A DNA stretch of 64,000 nt from Imbroritus primus (GTDB taxonomy: Bacteria; Pseudomonadota; Gammaproteobacteria; Burkholderiales; Burkholderiaceae), in assembly GCF_964332355.1 (NCBI RefSeq), contig NZ_OZ201293.1, positions 868,001-932,000 on the forward strand. Reading direction: 5' to 3'. Positions 47,311 through 55,977 of this stretch are shown piece after piece (the stretch's first letter is position 1; every line of letters starts with the position of its first letter). A model generated the notes under the pieces. That model saw nothing but the letters and a program-made list of their open reading frames with translations. It was not told the origin of the DNA and ran no database searches. The position numbers were made by a program, and so were the translations under genes.

Positions 47311-48591
47311 TCATGGCTTGCGAACGCGCGTATCGGGCAGCAATGCCGTGGCAAAGCCCAGTAGTGGTAGGTAGGCGCACAGCTTGTAAACCCATACGAT
47401 GCCGTTGGTGTCCGCCAGGTGGCCAAGTCCTGCTGCACCCAGTCCGCCAATCCCGAACATCAGGCCGAACATCAGGCCCGAGATCATACCGACGCGGCCC
47501 GGCAGGGCTTCCTGCGCATACACCACCAGGGCCGCAAATGCCGAGGACATCACCAGTCCCACCATGATGGCGAGCACCCCTGTCCAAAACAGGTCGACAT
47601 GGGGGAGCAGGAGCGCGAACGGCGCGACGCCGAGGAACGATACCCACACCACTGCCTTGCGCCCGATGCGGTCGCCCACCGGTCCGCCCGCAAACGTACC
47701 TGCCGCCACGGCGCCGAGGAAGATGAACAGGTAGAACTGTGAGCTCTGCACGGAGACGTGGAAGCGTTCGATCAGGTAGAAGGTGAAGTAGTTGGTGAAT
47801 GCCGCGATGTAGACGAACTTGGCGAACATCAGCACCGCGATGACCGCGAGGGCGCGGATGATCTGGCGGCGGCTCAGGCCTGAAACGGCGTGCTTGCCGC
47901 TGACCACCACCTGCGCCGGCGCGTGTTTCAGCCGCCAGTCGGTGACCCGCAGCAGCACCCAGATGGCCAGTGCGGCAACCAGCATGAACCATGCAATGGC
48001 TGGCTGCCCATGCGGCATGATGATGGCCGCGGCCATCAGCGGACCGATGGCCGAGCCGGTGTTGCCGCCAACCTGGAACATGGACTGCGCCGTCCCGAAG
48101 CGTCCGCCCGAGGCCAGCCGTGCAATGCGCGAGGCTTCCGGGTGAAAGGTGGACGAGCCGACGCCGATGAGGGCGGCCGCCACCAGCAGCGTTGAGAATT
48201 GCCCGGCGACGGACAGCAATCCGATACCGACCAGGGTGACCACCATGCCCATCGGCAGGAGATACGGCTTCGGGTGCTTGTCGGTGTAGAGGCCGATCCA
48301 TGGCTGCAGCAGCGAGGCCGTGATCTGGAAGACCAGCGCGATCCAGCCGATCTCCGTGAAGCTCAGGGCAAACTCGGCCTTCAGCAGCGGGTAGCTTGAT
48401 GAGACGAGGGCCTGGATCGTGTCGTTGAGCAAATGGGCGAAGGCGACCGCGCCCACGATACGGACCGCGAAACCCTGTGCGGGGCTGGGCGATGCCAGGG
48501 TTGGCGACGAAAGGCGTGGCGAGACGGGGGAGGTCGGGGAGGTCGGTAAGGCAGGCGAAGTATCGCCGAGAGCAGCTGCGTTGTCAGACAT
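47311..48591 (-). CDS. fsr: MFS transporter, fosmidomycin-resistance (Fsr) type
   Basis: A 426-residue major-facilitator protein with twelve hydrophobic helices. AHLLNDTIQALVSSSYPLLK, QPWIGLYTDKHPKPYLLPMG and GVGSSTFHPEASRIARLASGGRFGTAQSMFQVGGNTG (key words GSSTFHPEASR, GTAQSMFQVGGN) are characteristic of Fsr homologues, drug/proton antiporters. The first 40 residues are a Ser/Pro/Thr-rich extension and an internal start may be used. Divergent from an AraC-type regulator that may control it. Confidence 0.85.
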   Translation of the reverse strand: MSDNAAALGDTSPALPTSPTSPVSPRLSSPTLASPSPAQGFAVRIVGAVAFAHLLNDTIQALVSSSYPLLKAEFALSFTEIGWIALVFQITASLLQPWIGLYTDKHPKPYLLPMGMVVTLVGIGLLSVAGQFSTLLVAAALIGVGSSTFHPEASRIARLASGGRFGTAQSMFQVGGNTGSAIGPLMAAAIIMPHGQPAIAWFMLVAALAIWVLLRVTDWRLKHAPAQVVVSGKHAVSGLSRRQIIRALAVIAVLMFAKFVYIAAFTNYFTFYLIERFHVSVQSSQFYLFIFLGAVAAGTFAGGPVGDRIGRKAVVWVSFLGVAPFALLLPHVDLFWTGVLAIMVGLVMSSAFAALVVYAQEALPGRVGMISGLMFGLMFGIGGLGAAGLGHLADTNGIVWVYKLCAYLPLLGFATALLPDTRVRKP

Positions 48592-48678
48592 GATTTCTTC
48601 CGGAAAGGCGGCATGGTCCGGGGCACGATAAAAGCAGGACTTGCCGATTCGAGAGCCTCACTTTAAATTGATGGCAAG

Positions 48679-48710
48679 CGGCCCGCATTCATTGCCGGGC
48701 CCGTTTTTTT
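48679..48710 (+). terminator. Rightward terminator-like hairpin just before the AraC-type gene
   Basis: CGGCCCG (48679-48685) pairs with CGGGCC(CG) (48696-48701) around a 10-base loop, then CG and seven T residues. It lies 27 bp before the likely ATG at 48737. No rightward gene precedes it, so it could act only on the regulator's own transcript, or it lies inside the coding region if an upstream start is used. Confidence 0.5.
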
Positions 48711-48736
48711 CGAATTTGGGCCGGGCCGGGGCGTTC

Positions 48737-49507
48737 ATGCGAAATATCCAGGTTGAAGCATATGAGGGCGTGCCGCGCGATGTCGTGACGGTCGGCAACG
48801 ACTACCCTGCCGGCTATGTCCTGCCCCGGCACAGCCACAAGCGCAGCCAGTGCCTGTACGCCAGCACCGGCGTGCTGACGGTCACCACCGATGAGGGCAG
48901 CTGGGTCGTGCCGCCACGGCGCGCGTCGTGGATTCCCGGCGGCATCGCGCATGAAGTGCGCATGGGCGGCCCAACCAGCACGCGCAGTGCCTACATCCAT
49001 CCGGACGTCGCCATGGCGGTAGGGCTGCCGACGCGCTGCACGGTCATCAACGTCTCGCCGCTGCTGCATGAGTTGCTGTGCGCCGCCGTGGACGTGCCGG
49101 CGGAATACACCCTGGGCGGGCGCGACGATCATCTGATGCAGCTGATCGTCGAGGAGATCGCCGGGATGCCGGAGCTACCGCTGAATGCGCCGCTGCCGCA
49201 TGACCCGCGATTGGCACGGTTGTGCCTCGCGCTGCTGCAGGCGCCGACGCTGGAGGCTGACATCGACGCGATGGCACAGCAGGCCGGCATGAGCCGTCGC
49301 AGCTTCACGCGCATGTTCCGTGCGCAGACCGGCATGAGTTTTGGCCACTGGCGCCAGCAGGCATGCCTGCTCGGGGCACTGACGCGGCTTGCGCAGGGGC
49401 AGTCGGTGACGCGCGTGGCGATGGAGCTCGGCTACAGCAGTCCCAGCGCGTTTACCGTAGCTTTCCGGCGCGCCCTCGGTGCCGCGCCCAGCGAATATCT
49501 GGCCTAG
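48737..49507 (+). CDS. AraC-family transcriptional regulator
   Basis: A 256-residue regulator: N-terminal cupin sensor (LPRHSHKRSQCLYASTGVLTV, WIPGGIAHEVRM) and C-terminal double helix-turn-helix (IDAMAQQAGMSRRSFTRMFRAQTGMSFGHWRQQ, then MELGYSSPSAFTVAFRRALG; key words MSRRSFTRMF and GYSSPSAFTVAFRR). Divergent from the Fsr transporter and convergent with a second MFS gene, so control of one of them is likely. The start is uncertain: the ATGs at 48641 and 48671 lie before a terminator-like hairpin; 48737 has a weak GGGGCG site and gives a normal cupin start. Confidence 0.88.
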   Translation: MRNIQVEAYEGVPRDVVTVGNDYPAGYVLPRHSHKRSQCLYASTGVLTVTTDEGSWVVPPRRASWIPGGIAHEVRMGGPTSTRSAYIHPDVAMAVGLPTRCTVINVSPLLHELLCAAVDVPAEYTLGGRDDHLMQLIVEEIAGMPELPLNAPLPHDPRLARLCLALLQAPTLEADIDAMAQQAGMSRRSFTRMFRAQTGMSFGHWRQQACLLGALTRLAQGQSVTRVAMELGYSSPSAFTVAFRRALGAAPSEYLA

Positions 49508-49545
49508 CCGGCACCCCTGAAGGGGCTGGTGGGCGGCCGTTTCGG

Positions 49546-50751
49546 TCAGGTGCGATCCTGGTGTGGAATCCAGTAAGCCAGCGCGCCCGCCGCGAGCAAG
49601 GCAATGCCTCCCGTGGTGGCGATGCCGGCTGCCAGCGACAGGCTGCCGGCCAGGAACGAGAGCAGGGCGGGGCCGAACGAGGAGCCGATGTCGGACAACA
49701 GGCGCCACACCCCAAGAAAATGCGCGCGCCCGTGCGAGGGTGAATGATCGGCGCCGAGCGTCATGATCATGCCCGAGCCGATGCCATTGCCGAAACCGAT
49801 AGCCAGCGCCGCGATCAGCAGCGTGGTGAACCCCTGGGTGAACGGCATCAGGATGAGCGCCGTACCCATGATGAGCATCGACGGCACGGCCACCCACCGT
49901 CGCCCCTTGTGGTCCATGATCTTGCCGGCGGGGTAGAAGACGAGCATGTCGATGCCGCCGGACAGTCCATAGATCAGCGAAGCGAGCGCGGGCGCCAGCG
50001 CGAGGTGTTCGGCCCATAGTGGAATGACGGCCTGGCGCGAGGCGCGCACTGCGGCGACAAGCACCACGCCAATACCAAGTGTCAGGAACACGCGTCGGTG
50101 ATCGCGTAGCGTGGAGAGTGTCGTGACGGATGCTGGTGCCACGTGGCCCGCCGGCAGCGGCGCGGCCTTCAGGTCCGGCAGGCGTGCGCCGATGGCCGCG
50201 GCTGCGAGTGCCGCGACGATGCCGATGGCATAGGCGGCATCCAGCCCATAGGCATGGACGCCGGCGGCCGCCAGGAACGGGCCAATGAACATGCCGATGC
50301 GCATCACGCCGCCCAGCGTCGACATGGCTCGGGCGCGGTAGGCAATCGGCACCGCTTCGGCCATGTAGCTCTGCCGCGCCAGGTAATAGACCGCCTGCGA
50401 CATGCCCACCATGAGGCAGCCGATGGAAAACAGCCGCAGGTCCGACGTCCACAGGCACAGTGCCATGCCCATGGCGCTCCAGATGCCCGCCGCGACGATG
50501 GCCCAGCGCTCGCCCCAGCGGATGGTGATTAGCGAGGCGGGGATGTTGTTGAGTAGCGAGCCGAGGCTGATCAGGCCGACGATCAGCGCCGCGATGGGGA
50601 CCGATGCGCCGAGATCGCGCGCCGTCAGCGGAATGATCGGCAGGATGGCGCCTTCGCCGACGCCGAAGAGCAGGCTGGGGCCAAAGGCCTGGACGGCAAT
50701 CTTGCGAAATGAAAATTCGGAGGAGGCTGGAAGATCAGACGGAGAGGACAT
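49546..50751 (-). CDS. MFS transporter
   Basis: A 401-residue major-facilitator protein with twelve hydrophobic segments; FGVGEGAILPIIPLTARDLGASVPIAALIVGLISLGSLLNNIPASL covers helices 1-2 (key words GEGAILPIIPL, LGSLLNNIPA), and the loop IRWGERWAIVAAG is the intracellular A-like motif. Substrate unknown. The start MSSPSDLPASSEF is chosen because the longer frame adds Arg/Pro-rich, non-membrane sequence. GGAGAGG-like sequence is not upstream on its strand; the start is moderately sure. Confidence 0.87.
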   Translation of the reverse strand: MSSPSDLPASSEFSFRKIAVQAFGPSLLFGVGEGAILPIIPLTARDLGASVPIAALIVGLISLGSLLNNIPASLITIRWGERWAIVAAGIWSAMGMALCLWTSDLRLFSIGCLMVGMSQAVYYLARQSYMAEAVPIAYRARAMSTLGGVMRIGMFIGPFLAAAGVHAYGLDAAYAIGIVAALAAAAIGARLPDLKAAPLPAGHVAPASVTTLSTLRDHRRVFLTLGIGVVLVAAVRASRQAVIPLWAEHLALAPALASLIYGLSGGIDMLVFYPAGKIMDHKGRRWVAVPSMLIMGTALILMPFTQGFTTLLIAALAIGFGNGIGSGMIMTLGADHSPSHGRAHFLGVWRLLSDIGSSFGPALLSFLAGSLSLAAGIATTGGIALLAAGALAYWIPHQDRT

Positions 50752-51399
50752 TCTGAACAACGGGGGCGAAGGGCAATGCCGCGAGGGGCAGATGAAAAGA
50801 AGGCCGGCAGCGAGGCCGGTGGCGCGCGGGAACGAGGCAGCCAGGAATCGTCGCGGATGCCGGCCGGATCGAACACGATACAAAGAAGGCGATACAGAAG
50901 CGGCACCGGGATGCCAGGCATCCATGCCCGACGTCATCGGTGCAGGTCCTGATCAGGGTAGGGGCGGGTCCATGAGGCCGATATCAGTCGTGTGCGTATG
51001 CGCTGCCAGGATCGCCACCGGGTGGGTGGCAGACGGACAACGCGCACGGTCAGACAAGGGCCATGGGTGGATCGCAGCGCGCTGCGATCAGCCGCTGTCG
51101 CGGCGTTGCTGGCGAAAAAATGAGGTTCCACTTTACATGATGCGCGCCAGCTCTGCTTGCGGCGGTTGCGTTGGCAATGCGTGGAACGTGGGATCGTTCC
51201 CGGCCGGGGTGCGGTGTATTCCAGGGGGAGAGCGGGTGATCCGCGCCTGCATCCGTGGGGGCGGATTACCTTTGGATAACGGCACCGCAAAAAAGCCCGG
51301 TCGGATAGACGGGGCTTGTTGCGCGTGCGGGACGGCACAGGAAGATCGTTGAGGCGTGGCCAATATGGACGACTGTCTATCAAACGATCGCATTGCGCA
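50752..51399. other. Intergenic region with a 20-bp perfect palindrome and a weak leftward terminator
   Basis: No convincing gene in about 650 bp. It holds the perfect palindrome GATCGCAGCGCGCTGCGATC at 51070-51089. At 51289-51317 a short AAGCCC/GGGCTT stem followed on the minus strand by six T residues may be a second terminator for leftward transcription from the former tRNA-Asn gene. The rest shows no clear signal. Confidence 0.5.
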
Positions 51400-51403
51400 A
51401 AAG

Positions 51404-51434
51404 AAAAAAGGCCCACAAATTTCTTGTGGGCCTT
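51404..51434 (-). terminator. Intrinsic terminator of the original tRNA-Asn gene
   Basis: Stem AAGGCCCACAA (51408-51418) with TTGTGGGCCTT (51424-51434), followed on the minus strand by TTTTTTCTTTT. It lies 9 bp beyond the CCA end of the tRNA-Asn remnant and is chromosomal, left of the attachment site. Confidence 0.92.
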
Positions 51435-51442
51435 GTATTCCG

Positions 51443-51491
51443 TGGCTCCCCGAGCAGGGCTCGAACCTGCGACCTGCGGATTAACAGTCCG
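51443..51491 (-). other. tRNA-Asn 3' fragment = left attachment site (attL) of the integrated element
   Basis: The minus strand reads an anticodon stem-loop with GTT anticodon (CGGAC TGTTAAT CCG), T arm with GGTTCGAGCCC, acceptor strand and CCA: the 3' two-thirds of tRNA-Asn. Upstream of the anticodon stem, where the D arm and 5' acceptor strand should be, the sequence becomes unrelated and AT-rich. This is the form left when a phage-type integrase recombines in the anticodon/T region of a tRNA gene; the intact copy should be at the element's right end. An integrase gene follows at once. Confidence 0.85.
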
Positions 51492-51634
51492 TAGGTTTCA
51501 TGTTGGTGCGCGTTGAATGCAATGCTTAATCTGGAAAAAAATGATTAAAAACAATACATTGATCAAATTTGAGTATGCGTGAGTGTAGTTAGAAATTTCT
51601 CGGTGTTGAGATAAAATGCCTACACAGCGCCTAC

Positions 51635-52972
51635 ATGATAGCGCGGCTAGGAGTAGTTTTGGCCCATCGAGAAAATTTCACAACTGAACGCGTTGCATCC
51701 TATGCATGCCCACCGGGCAAACAACAAGTGTTCTTTTGGGATGCGAAGTTATCTGGCTTTGGCCTGCGAGTAACGGCGGGCGGTGCACGCACTTATATAT
51801 TTGAGGCACGCCTGCACGGAAAGACGATGCGGATCACAATCGGGCGAGCAGCTGCCTGGTCGATTTCCAAGGCCCGTGAACGCGCGACAGAATTACGACG
51901 CCTGGTTGACCAAGGGGTCGACCCTCGTGAGCGTGAGGCCGAACAACGTGCCGCTCATGAGGCCTACAAAGCAGAAGCCCGGCGTCAGGACGTAGTATTT
52001 TCCGAGGCATGGAATGCGTATCTTGCGGCGCGTAAATCGCGCTGGAGCGAGCGCCACTATCAAGATCATGTGGATCATGCAGACGCAGGTGGGCGTCCCA
52101 GGAAGCGTGGTAAAGGAGTGACGGTAGCTGGTCCGTTAGCGGTATTCCGTCCACTGAAGCTGTCAGAGCTAACTGGTGAGCGGATCGCGCAATGGCTTGA
52201 AGTCGAGGCAAATCAACGCTCAACGATGACGGCATTGTCGTTCCGCTTGCTGCGCGGGTTTGTCCGGTGGGCGGATGACATGCCCGAATATAGGGGCATT
52301 ATTCCCGCTGACTCGTACAAGTCACGTCAAGTTAAAGATTCCATACCTCGTACGAATGCGAAAGAAGGGGATAGCCTTCAGCGCGAACAACTGGCGGCAT
52401 GGTTTGCCCATGTCCGAAAGCTTACCAATCCGGTGATATCTGCATATCTTCAGGCGTTATTGATTACCGGGGCGCGCCGTGAGGAACTAGCGGAGTTGCG
52501 TTGGAGTGATGTGGATTTTCAATGGCGCAGCTTGTCTATCGCCGACAAGGTGGAGCAGGAAAGCGGTAGAGCGATCCCACTGCCTCCTTATCTTGCTGCG
52601 TTGCTGAAGGCACTACCTCGTCACAATGAGTGGGTTTTCTCGAGCCTGTCATCGAAAAGCGGACACATAGAGGAACCTCGTATTGCACATGATCGAGCGC
52701 TTCGTGCCGCAGGGCTTCCACACCTGACGCTACATGGTTTGCGCCGTTCGTTCGGCACGTTGGCGGAATGGTGCGAAGTACCAGTTGGTATCGTGGCACA
52801 GATCCAGGGTCACAAGCCGAGCGCAATTGCAGAGAAGCATTATCGTCGTCGTCCTTTGGATCTGCTGCGTATGTGGCACGATAAGATTGAGATTTGGATG
52901 CTCGGGCAGGCTGGCATCGAGTTCCAGTCAGAGCAGGAGTCGCCAGGGTTGAGGATGATCGCTTCGGCCTAA
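51635..52972 (+). CDS. int: Tyrosine recombinase/integrase (P4-type, arm-binding domain DUF4102)
   Basis: A 445-residue site-specific recombinase. The N-terminal arm-binding domain contains FFWDAKLSGFGLRVTAGGARTYIFEARL (key words DAKLSGFGLRV, ARTYIFEARL); catalytic residues appear in TGARREELAELRWSD (Arg), LHGLRRSFGTLAEW (His-x-x-Arg), QGHKPSAIAEKHYRR (His, Tyr). It probably catalysed insertion at the adjacent tRNA-Asn. ATG 51635 lacks a ribosome site; an in-frame TTG at 51659 follows GGAGTAGT and could be the true start. Codon use is less GC-rich than in the chromosome, as expected for acquired DNA. Confidence 0.93.
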   Translation: MIARLGVVLAHRENFTTERVASYACPPGKQQVFFWDAKLSGFGLRVTAGGARTYIFEARLHGKTMRITIGRAAAWSISKARERATELRRLVDQGVDPREREAEQRAAHEAYKAEARRQDVVFSEAWNAYLAARKSRWSERHYQDHVDHADAGGRPRKRGKGVTVAGPLAVFRPLKLSELTGERIAQWLEVEANQRSTMTALSFRLLRGFVRWADDMPEYRGIIPADSYKSRQVKDSIPRTNAKEGDSLQREQLAAWFAHVRKLTNPVISAYLQALLITGARREELAELRWSDVDFQWRSLSIADKVEQESGRAIPLPPYLAALLKALPRHNEWVFSSLSSKSGHIEEPRIAHDRALRAAGLPHLTLHGLRRSFGTLAEWCEVPVGIVAQIQGHKPSAIAEKHYRRRPLDLLRMWHDKIEIWMLGQAGIEFQSEQESPGLRMIASA

Positions 52973-53100
52973 ATGAATGCCGTCAGTTCTTCTGGTCGAG
53001 TGATGGTTCTAGGAGAAAATCTATGCTTTTGACGGATTGAGCATGGTTGCCCATGACGCAAGAAAATTACGATAGCAATGGCATAAAATAACTCTCCATC

Positions 53101-53144
53101 ATGCAGGCATCCTTGTATCAAATTTGATATCAAGGTGCCTGCAT
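53101..53144. repeat. 44-bp interrupted palindrome in the mobile element
   Basis: ATGCAGGCA (53101-53109) with TGCCTGCAT (53136-53144), CCTTG with CAAGG, and a central perfect 14-bp palindrome TATCAAATTTGATA (53116-53129); a single T bulges on each side. No T run follows, so it is not a typical terminator. Its place between int and the small DNA-binding genes suits an operator or replication origin. The core ATCAAATTTGA recurs once before int (51562-51572). Confidence 0.65.
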
Positions 53145-53169
53145 TGCTGTGTATGGGAGAGGCTTTGAC

Positions 53170-53319
53170 ATGATGATCCTGGCGACGTGGAATACTCTCG
53201 ACGAGGTGGCGGCGTATCTTCTCGACCGTACTGGGGAACCCTGGACGCCGCGTTCGATAACAGCGTTGCAGCGGCGATTAAAACGCATGGGCTTTGTGGG
53301 CAAGAATGCTAGGTCGTAG
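53170..53319 (+). CDS. Small putative helix-turn-helix protein (49 residues)
   Basis: Begins ATGATG after a strong GGGAGAGG ribosome site. The peptide contains TLDEVAAYLLDRTGEPWTP, then RSITALQRRLKRMGF, a pattern like the recognition helices of small element-encoded DNA-binding proteins in which a short N-terminal helix is followed by W-T-x-x-(S/T)-I-x-x-L. It lies between int and the AlpA-like gene, where excisionase or regulator genes usually sit. Too short for standard gene calls. Function is inference. Confidence 0.6.
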   Translation: MMILATWNTLDEVAAYLLDRTGEPWTPRSITALQRRLKRMGFVGKNARS

Positions 53320-53452
53320 TCGGTTTCATTGCCGCTAAGGTGTCGCCAAGACCGCTAACGTACCGCTAAGGTCAGCAAGCAACCGCGAAGCGCGGACATG
53401 GATAAATTTCTCATCACCTCAACTCTCCGCGATATGCGGTCATGGTGATCAA

Positions 53453-53671
53453 ATGCAATCCATATCCCTTTCTCCTGTGTTGGCCGGGTTCCTGCAAGCA
53501 GGCCGGGACCTGTTGACCAATAACGAGGCCGCGGCCATCCTCGCCATGAAGCCGCAGTCGCTTCGTCGTTGGGCTTGCTATGAATGTGGCCCAATTCAGC
53601 CGATCCGCATTGGTGGCCGTTTGCGCTGGCGTATTTCGGATATCGAGCGCCTTCTGAATGGGGAGATCTGA
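53453..53671 (+). CDS. AlpA/excisionase-like DNA-binding protein
   Basis: A 72-residue protein with a MerR-type winged helix: LLTNNEAAAILAMKPQSLRRWACYECGPIQPIRIGGRLRW in which key words are EAAAILAMKPQSLRRW and RIGGRLRWR, then ISDIERLLNG. This is the usual excisionase/AlpA pattern (helix-turn-helix, wing R-x-G-G-R-L-x-W). It ends three bases before the DUF927 gene, so they are cotranscribed. It probably controls excision or the replication gene. Confidence 0.85.
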   Translation: MQSISLSPVLAGFLQAGRDLLTNNEAAAILAMKPQSLRRWACYECGPIQPIRIGGRLRWRISDIERLLNGEI

Positions 53672-53674
53672 ACG

Positions 53675-55654
53675 ATGGCTCCTCCGAGTACGAGCGAAGA
53701 AGCATTGGCTGTATTGCTGGGCCATAGTAGTCTGCACGAGACACTCACGACAATCGAGACGGCGCCTGTGTTGACGCGTCTCCTGGCTGGTCTCGACATT
53801 AATCATCATGGTGTATCGAACGGGACGAAAGTACACATTCAGGATTACATTCCATCTCCATTTCTCCTTGGGGATGACGGAATCAGTCGTGAAAAAGACG
53901 ATAACGTGCCCGAGCAAATCTGCGGGCCGCTGGTGATTCAACGCTTGACGCGTGGTGCGACGGGATATGAGTTCGGACTGTTGATTACCGGCATCACCTT
54001 GGATGACAGGGTGATTTCACTCAGTATTCCTGCCGTGCGACTGCATGGTGATCCGGCAGAGTTGGCGCGCATGCTTGCAGACCGTGGTATCCGTGTCGTA
54101 CCTGGTAGAGAAAAGCAGCTCGTCAGCTACCTGGATGCGGCGCGGTCATTGGCACGCCGGCGGGGATGGTTGACAGCCCAACTCCGTTTGGGATGGGCTG
54201 AGGGTGATCGTGCTGCTTTCGTATTTCCGGAACGGGTCGTTGGCGAGCAGGATAGTGTGTTCCAGCCGGAGCGGGCCAATCGGATGAGCGAGTCCTGCAA
54301 GGTGTCCGGAACCTTGGAAGAATGGCAGCGTCGGATCGCTGTACCGGCTAGCGAGGACTTGCTCGCCATGTTTGCTATTTGTGCCAGCTTCGTTGCCCCG
54401 CTGCTTCGTCCGGCCAATAGTGATAGCTTCGGGTTCAACCTATATGGATTGACGAGCCGTGGCAAGACGACCTTGCTGCAGCTGATTGCAAGTGTATGGG
54501 GGCATGGAGGGGATCCCGGCGCCGACGGGAACGCATTCTGTCGTCGCTGGAACGCCACCGGAAATGCGCTGGAAAGCCTGGCGGAAGAGCACAATGATTT
54601 GGTGCTGCCGCTTGATGAATTGGGGACCTTCCGCAATCCAGCTGAACTTGGTCGGGCAATCTATAACCTCGCAGGCGGGCGTGGGGCAGAACGCCTGAAG
54701 TCGGACAGTCAGCGCCGCACCCCTCGTAAATGGCGGACTCTGATTTTTTCATCTGGCGAAATTTCGCTGGTAGAGCTGATGCAACAAAACGGGCAACATC
54801 AAAAAGGCGGGCAGGCGGTACGCATTTTTGATATTCCCTTGCCTCCGTCTGGATTGTTTGCCGGACAGCCGTTGGTCAGCCAAAAAATCCGTGACATGAA
54901 GCAGGCTGCCTCGGAATACTATGGCGTTGCGGGTCGAGCCTTTGTTGATTGGTTTGTTGAGAGGTTTGTTGACCACCACGAAGCGGGCGAAGCTATTCGC
55001 GCCAAGCTTGTATCCAATGCATGTTTTGTTGAGGGTGACTCCCCGGAGATCATGCGGGCCGCCCAGCGGTTTGTGTTGGTTGGGGTCGCGGGTGAAATGG
55101 CTGCAGAAGCAGGGGTCTTGCCTTATACGCCGCAAGAAATTTGGGCAGCTGTTCGTGAGGTGTGGAAAAAATGGCGCGCGACGATTCCGGACGTTGATGA
55201 TGGGAGGCGAGCAATTCGTGCGATCGGCGAGTTTATTGCCACTCATCCCGGCCAATTCCCATTGGCGACGGAGATGGATCGACTGCCTCAGAAAGTGGCC
55301 GGGTACTACAAAGACGCTGAGGGCCTTTACCTGTTCACCGAAACTGGCTTGTCTGATGCCTTGGGTGATATTTCCAAGACCGCAGCCTTGACTGCGCTGG
55401 AAGACGCGGGGCTCCTGTACAAAAATGACAGTAAGCGGAAGAAAAGCAAGCACTTTGTTCGTGCTTTGGGTACGAACAGCCGTACATATTTTTACGCAAT
55501 TCGGGCGGCGGCCGTCGATGTTATCCAGAAAGGCGGTGGTCCCAGTGCCCCGAATGGAATTTTCGATGCGGGACAGGATGATAGTGAAAGCGCATTGGGC
55601 TCCGCCTCACATGTCCCGCGTGTCTCAGGGGAAATGGATGATGATCCCTTTTGA
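53675..55654 (+). CDS. DUF927 domain protein, helicase-like ATPase of the integrated element
   Basis: A 659-residue protein. The middle (about residues 130-400) is a DUF927 domain: LARRRGWLTAQLRLGWAEG, a P-loop-like GLTSRGKTTLLQLIASVWG and a Walker B-like LVLPLDELG, with a conserved RNATGNALE-type RRWNATGNALE. The N- and C-terminal parts are specific to this element type; the C-terminal region has a winged-helix-like LSDALGDISKTAALTALEDAGLL. DUF927 proteins occur in phages, satellites and ICEs and are thought to be replicative helicases. Codon use is noticeably less GC-rich than the chromosome. Confidence 0.85.
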   Translation: MAPPSTSEEALAVLLGHSSLHETLTTIETAPVLTRLLAGLDINHHGVSNGTKVHIQDYIPSPFLLGDDGISREKDDNVPEQICGPLVIQRLTRGATGYEFGLLITGITLDDRVISLSIPAVRLHGDPAELARMLADRGIRVVPGREKQLVSYLDAARSLARRRGWLTAQLRLGWAEGDRAAFVFPERVVGEQDSVFQPERANRMSESCKVSGTLEEWQRRIAVPASEDLLAMFAICASFVAPLLRPANSDSFGFNLYGLTSRGKTTLLQLIASVWGHGGDPGADGNAFCRRWNATGNALESLAEEHNDLVLPLDELGTFRNPAELGRAIYNLAGGRGAERLKSDSQRRTPRKWRTLIFSSGEISLVELMQQNGQHQKGGQAVRIFDIPLPPSGLFAGQPLVSQKIRDMKQAASEYYGVAGRAFVDWFVERFVDHHEAGEAIRAKLVSNACFVEGDSPEIMRAAQRFVLVGVAGEMAAEAGVLPYTPQEIWAAVREVWKKWRATIPDVDDGRRAIRAIGEFIATHPGQFPLATEMDRLPQKVAGYYKDAEGLYLFTETGLSDALGDISKTAALTALEDAGLLYKNDSKRKKSKHFVRALGTNSRTYFYAIRAAAVDVIQKGGGPSAPNGIFDAGQDDSESALGSASHVPRVSGEMDDDPF

Positions 55655-55977
55655 TGGGCATCTGAGTCATTGTCGGACTCTATATCAAGCTCGAATGCGC
55701 GAAATTTAATTCAAGTTTCGTGATGAAATCTTCACGAGTAAACCTAGTTGAGGAGGTCAGATGCTGCGCAGAGCGTGCTGTAATCGAGCGCAGCATCCAG
55801 GAAATGCTGAGACCCCAAATGAGTTCTCGTTGATACCCAAATGAACTTGTTAAGCAATGTGAATCTTGCCGGTCACGGTAGACAGTCGTCTGGGCTGCGC
55901 AGCCATGAAATGCTCGTTTCTTAAGATCACTGACTAGACTTACTGATGTGGCACCAGAGTTTTTAGTCAAGCCGCGA
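55655..55977. other. AT-rich junction region at the right side of the element
   Basis: About 320 bp without a convincing gene. It contains a perfect 10-bp inverted repeat (GATGCTGCGC 55760-55769 / GCGCAGCATC 55788-55797) and two similar direct repeats around CCCAAATGA (near 55807 and 55833). I looked for a second tRNA-Asn fragment or copy of the attL sequence and saw none. Composition returns to chromosomal GC at the next gene, so the element's present right boundary is probably here. Confidence 0.5.

Noticed and set aside
50402..51352. 316-codon rightward frame across the MFS start and downstream gap
   Set aside because: Its first half is antisense to the MFS gene and the second half is Cys/Gly/Arg-rich with no domain or ribosome site.
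51443..51520. Complete tRNA-Asn gene
   Set aside because: Only the anticodon arm, T arm and 3' acceptor strand with CCA are present; the D arm and 5' strand are replaced by unrelated sequence.
55655..55977. Insertion-sequence remnant at the right side of the element
   Set aside because: There are short inverted and direct repeats but no transposase-like frame or clear terminal repeats.
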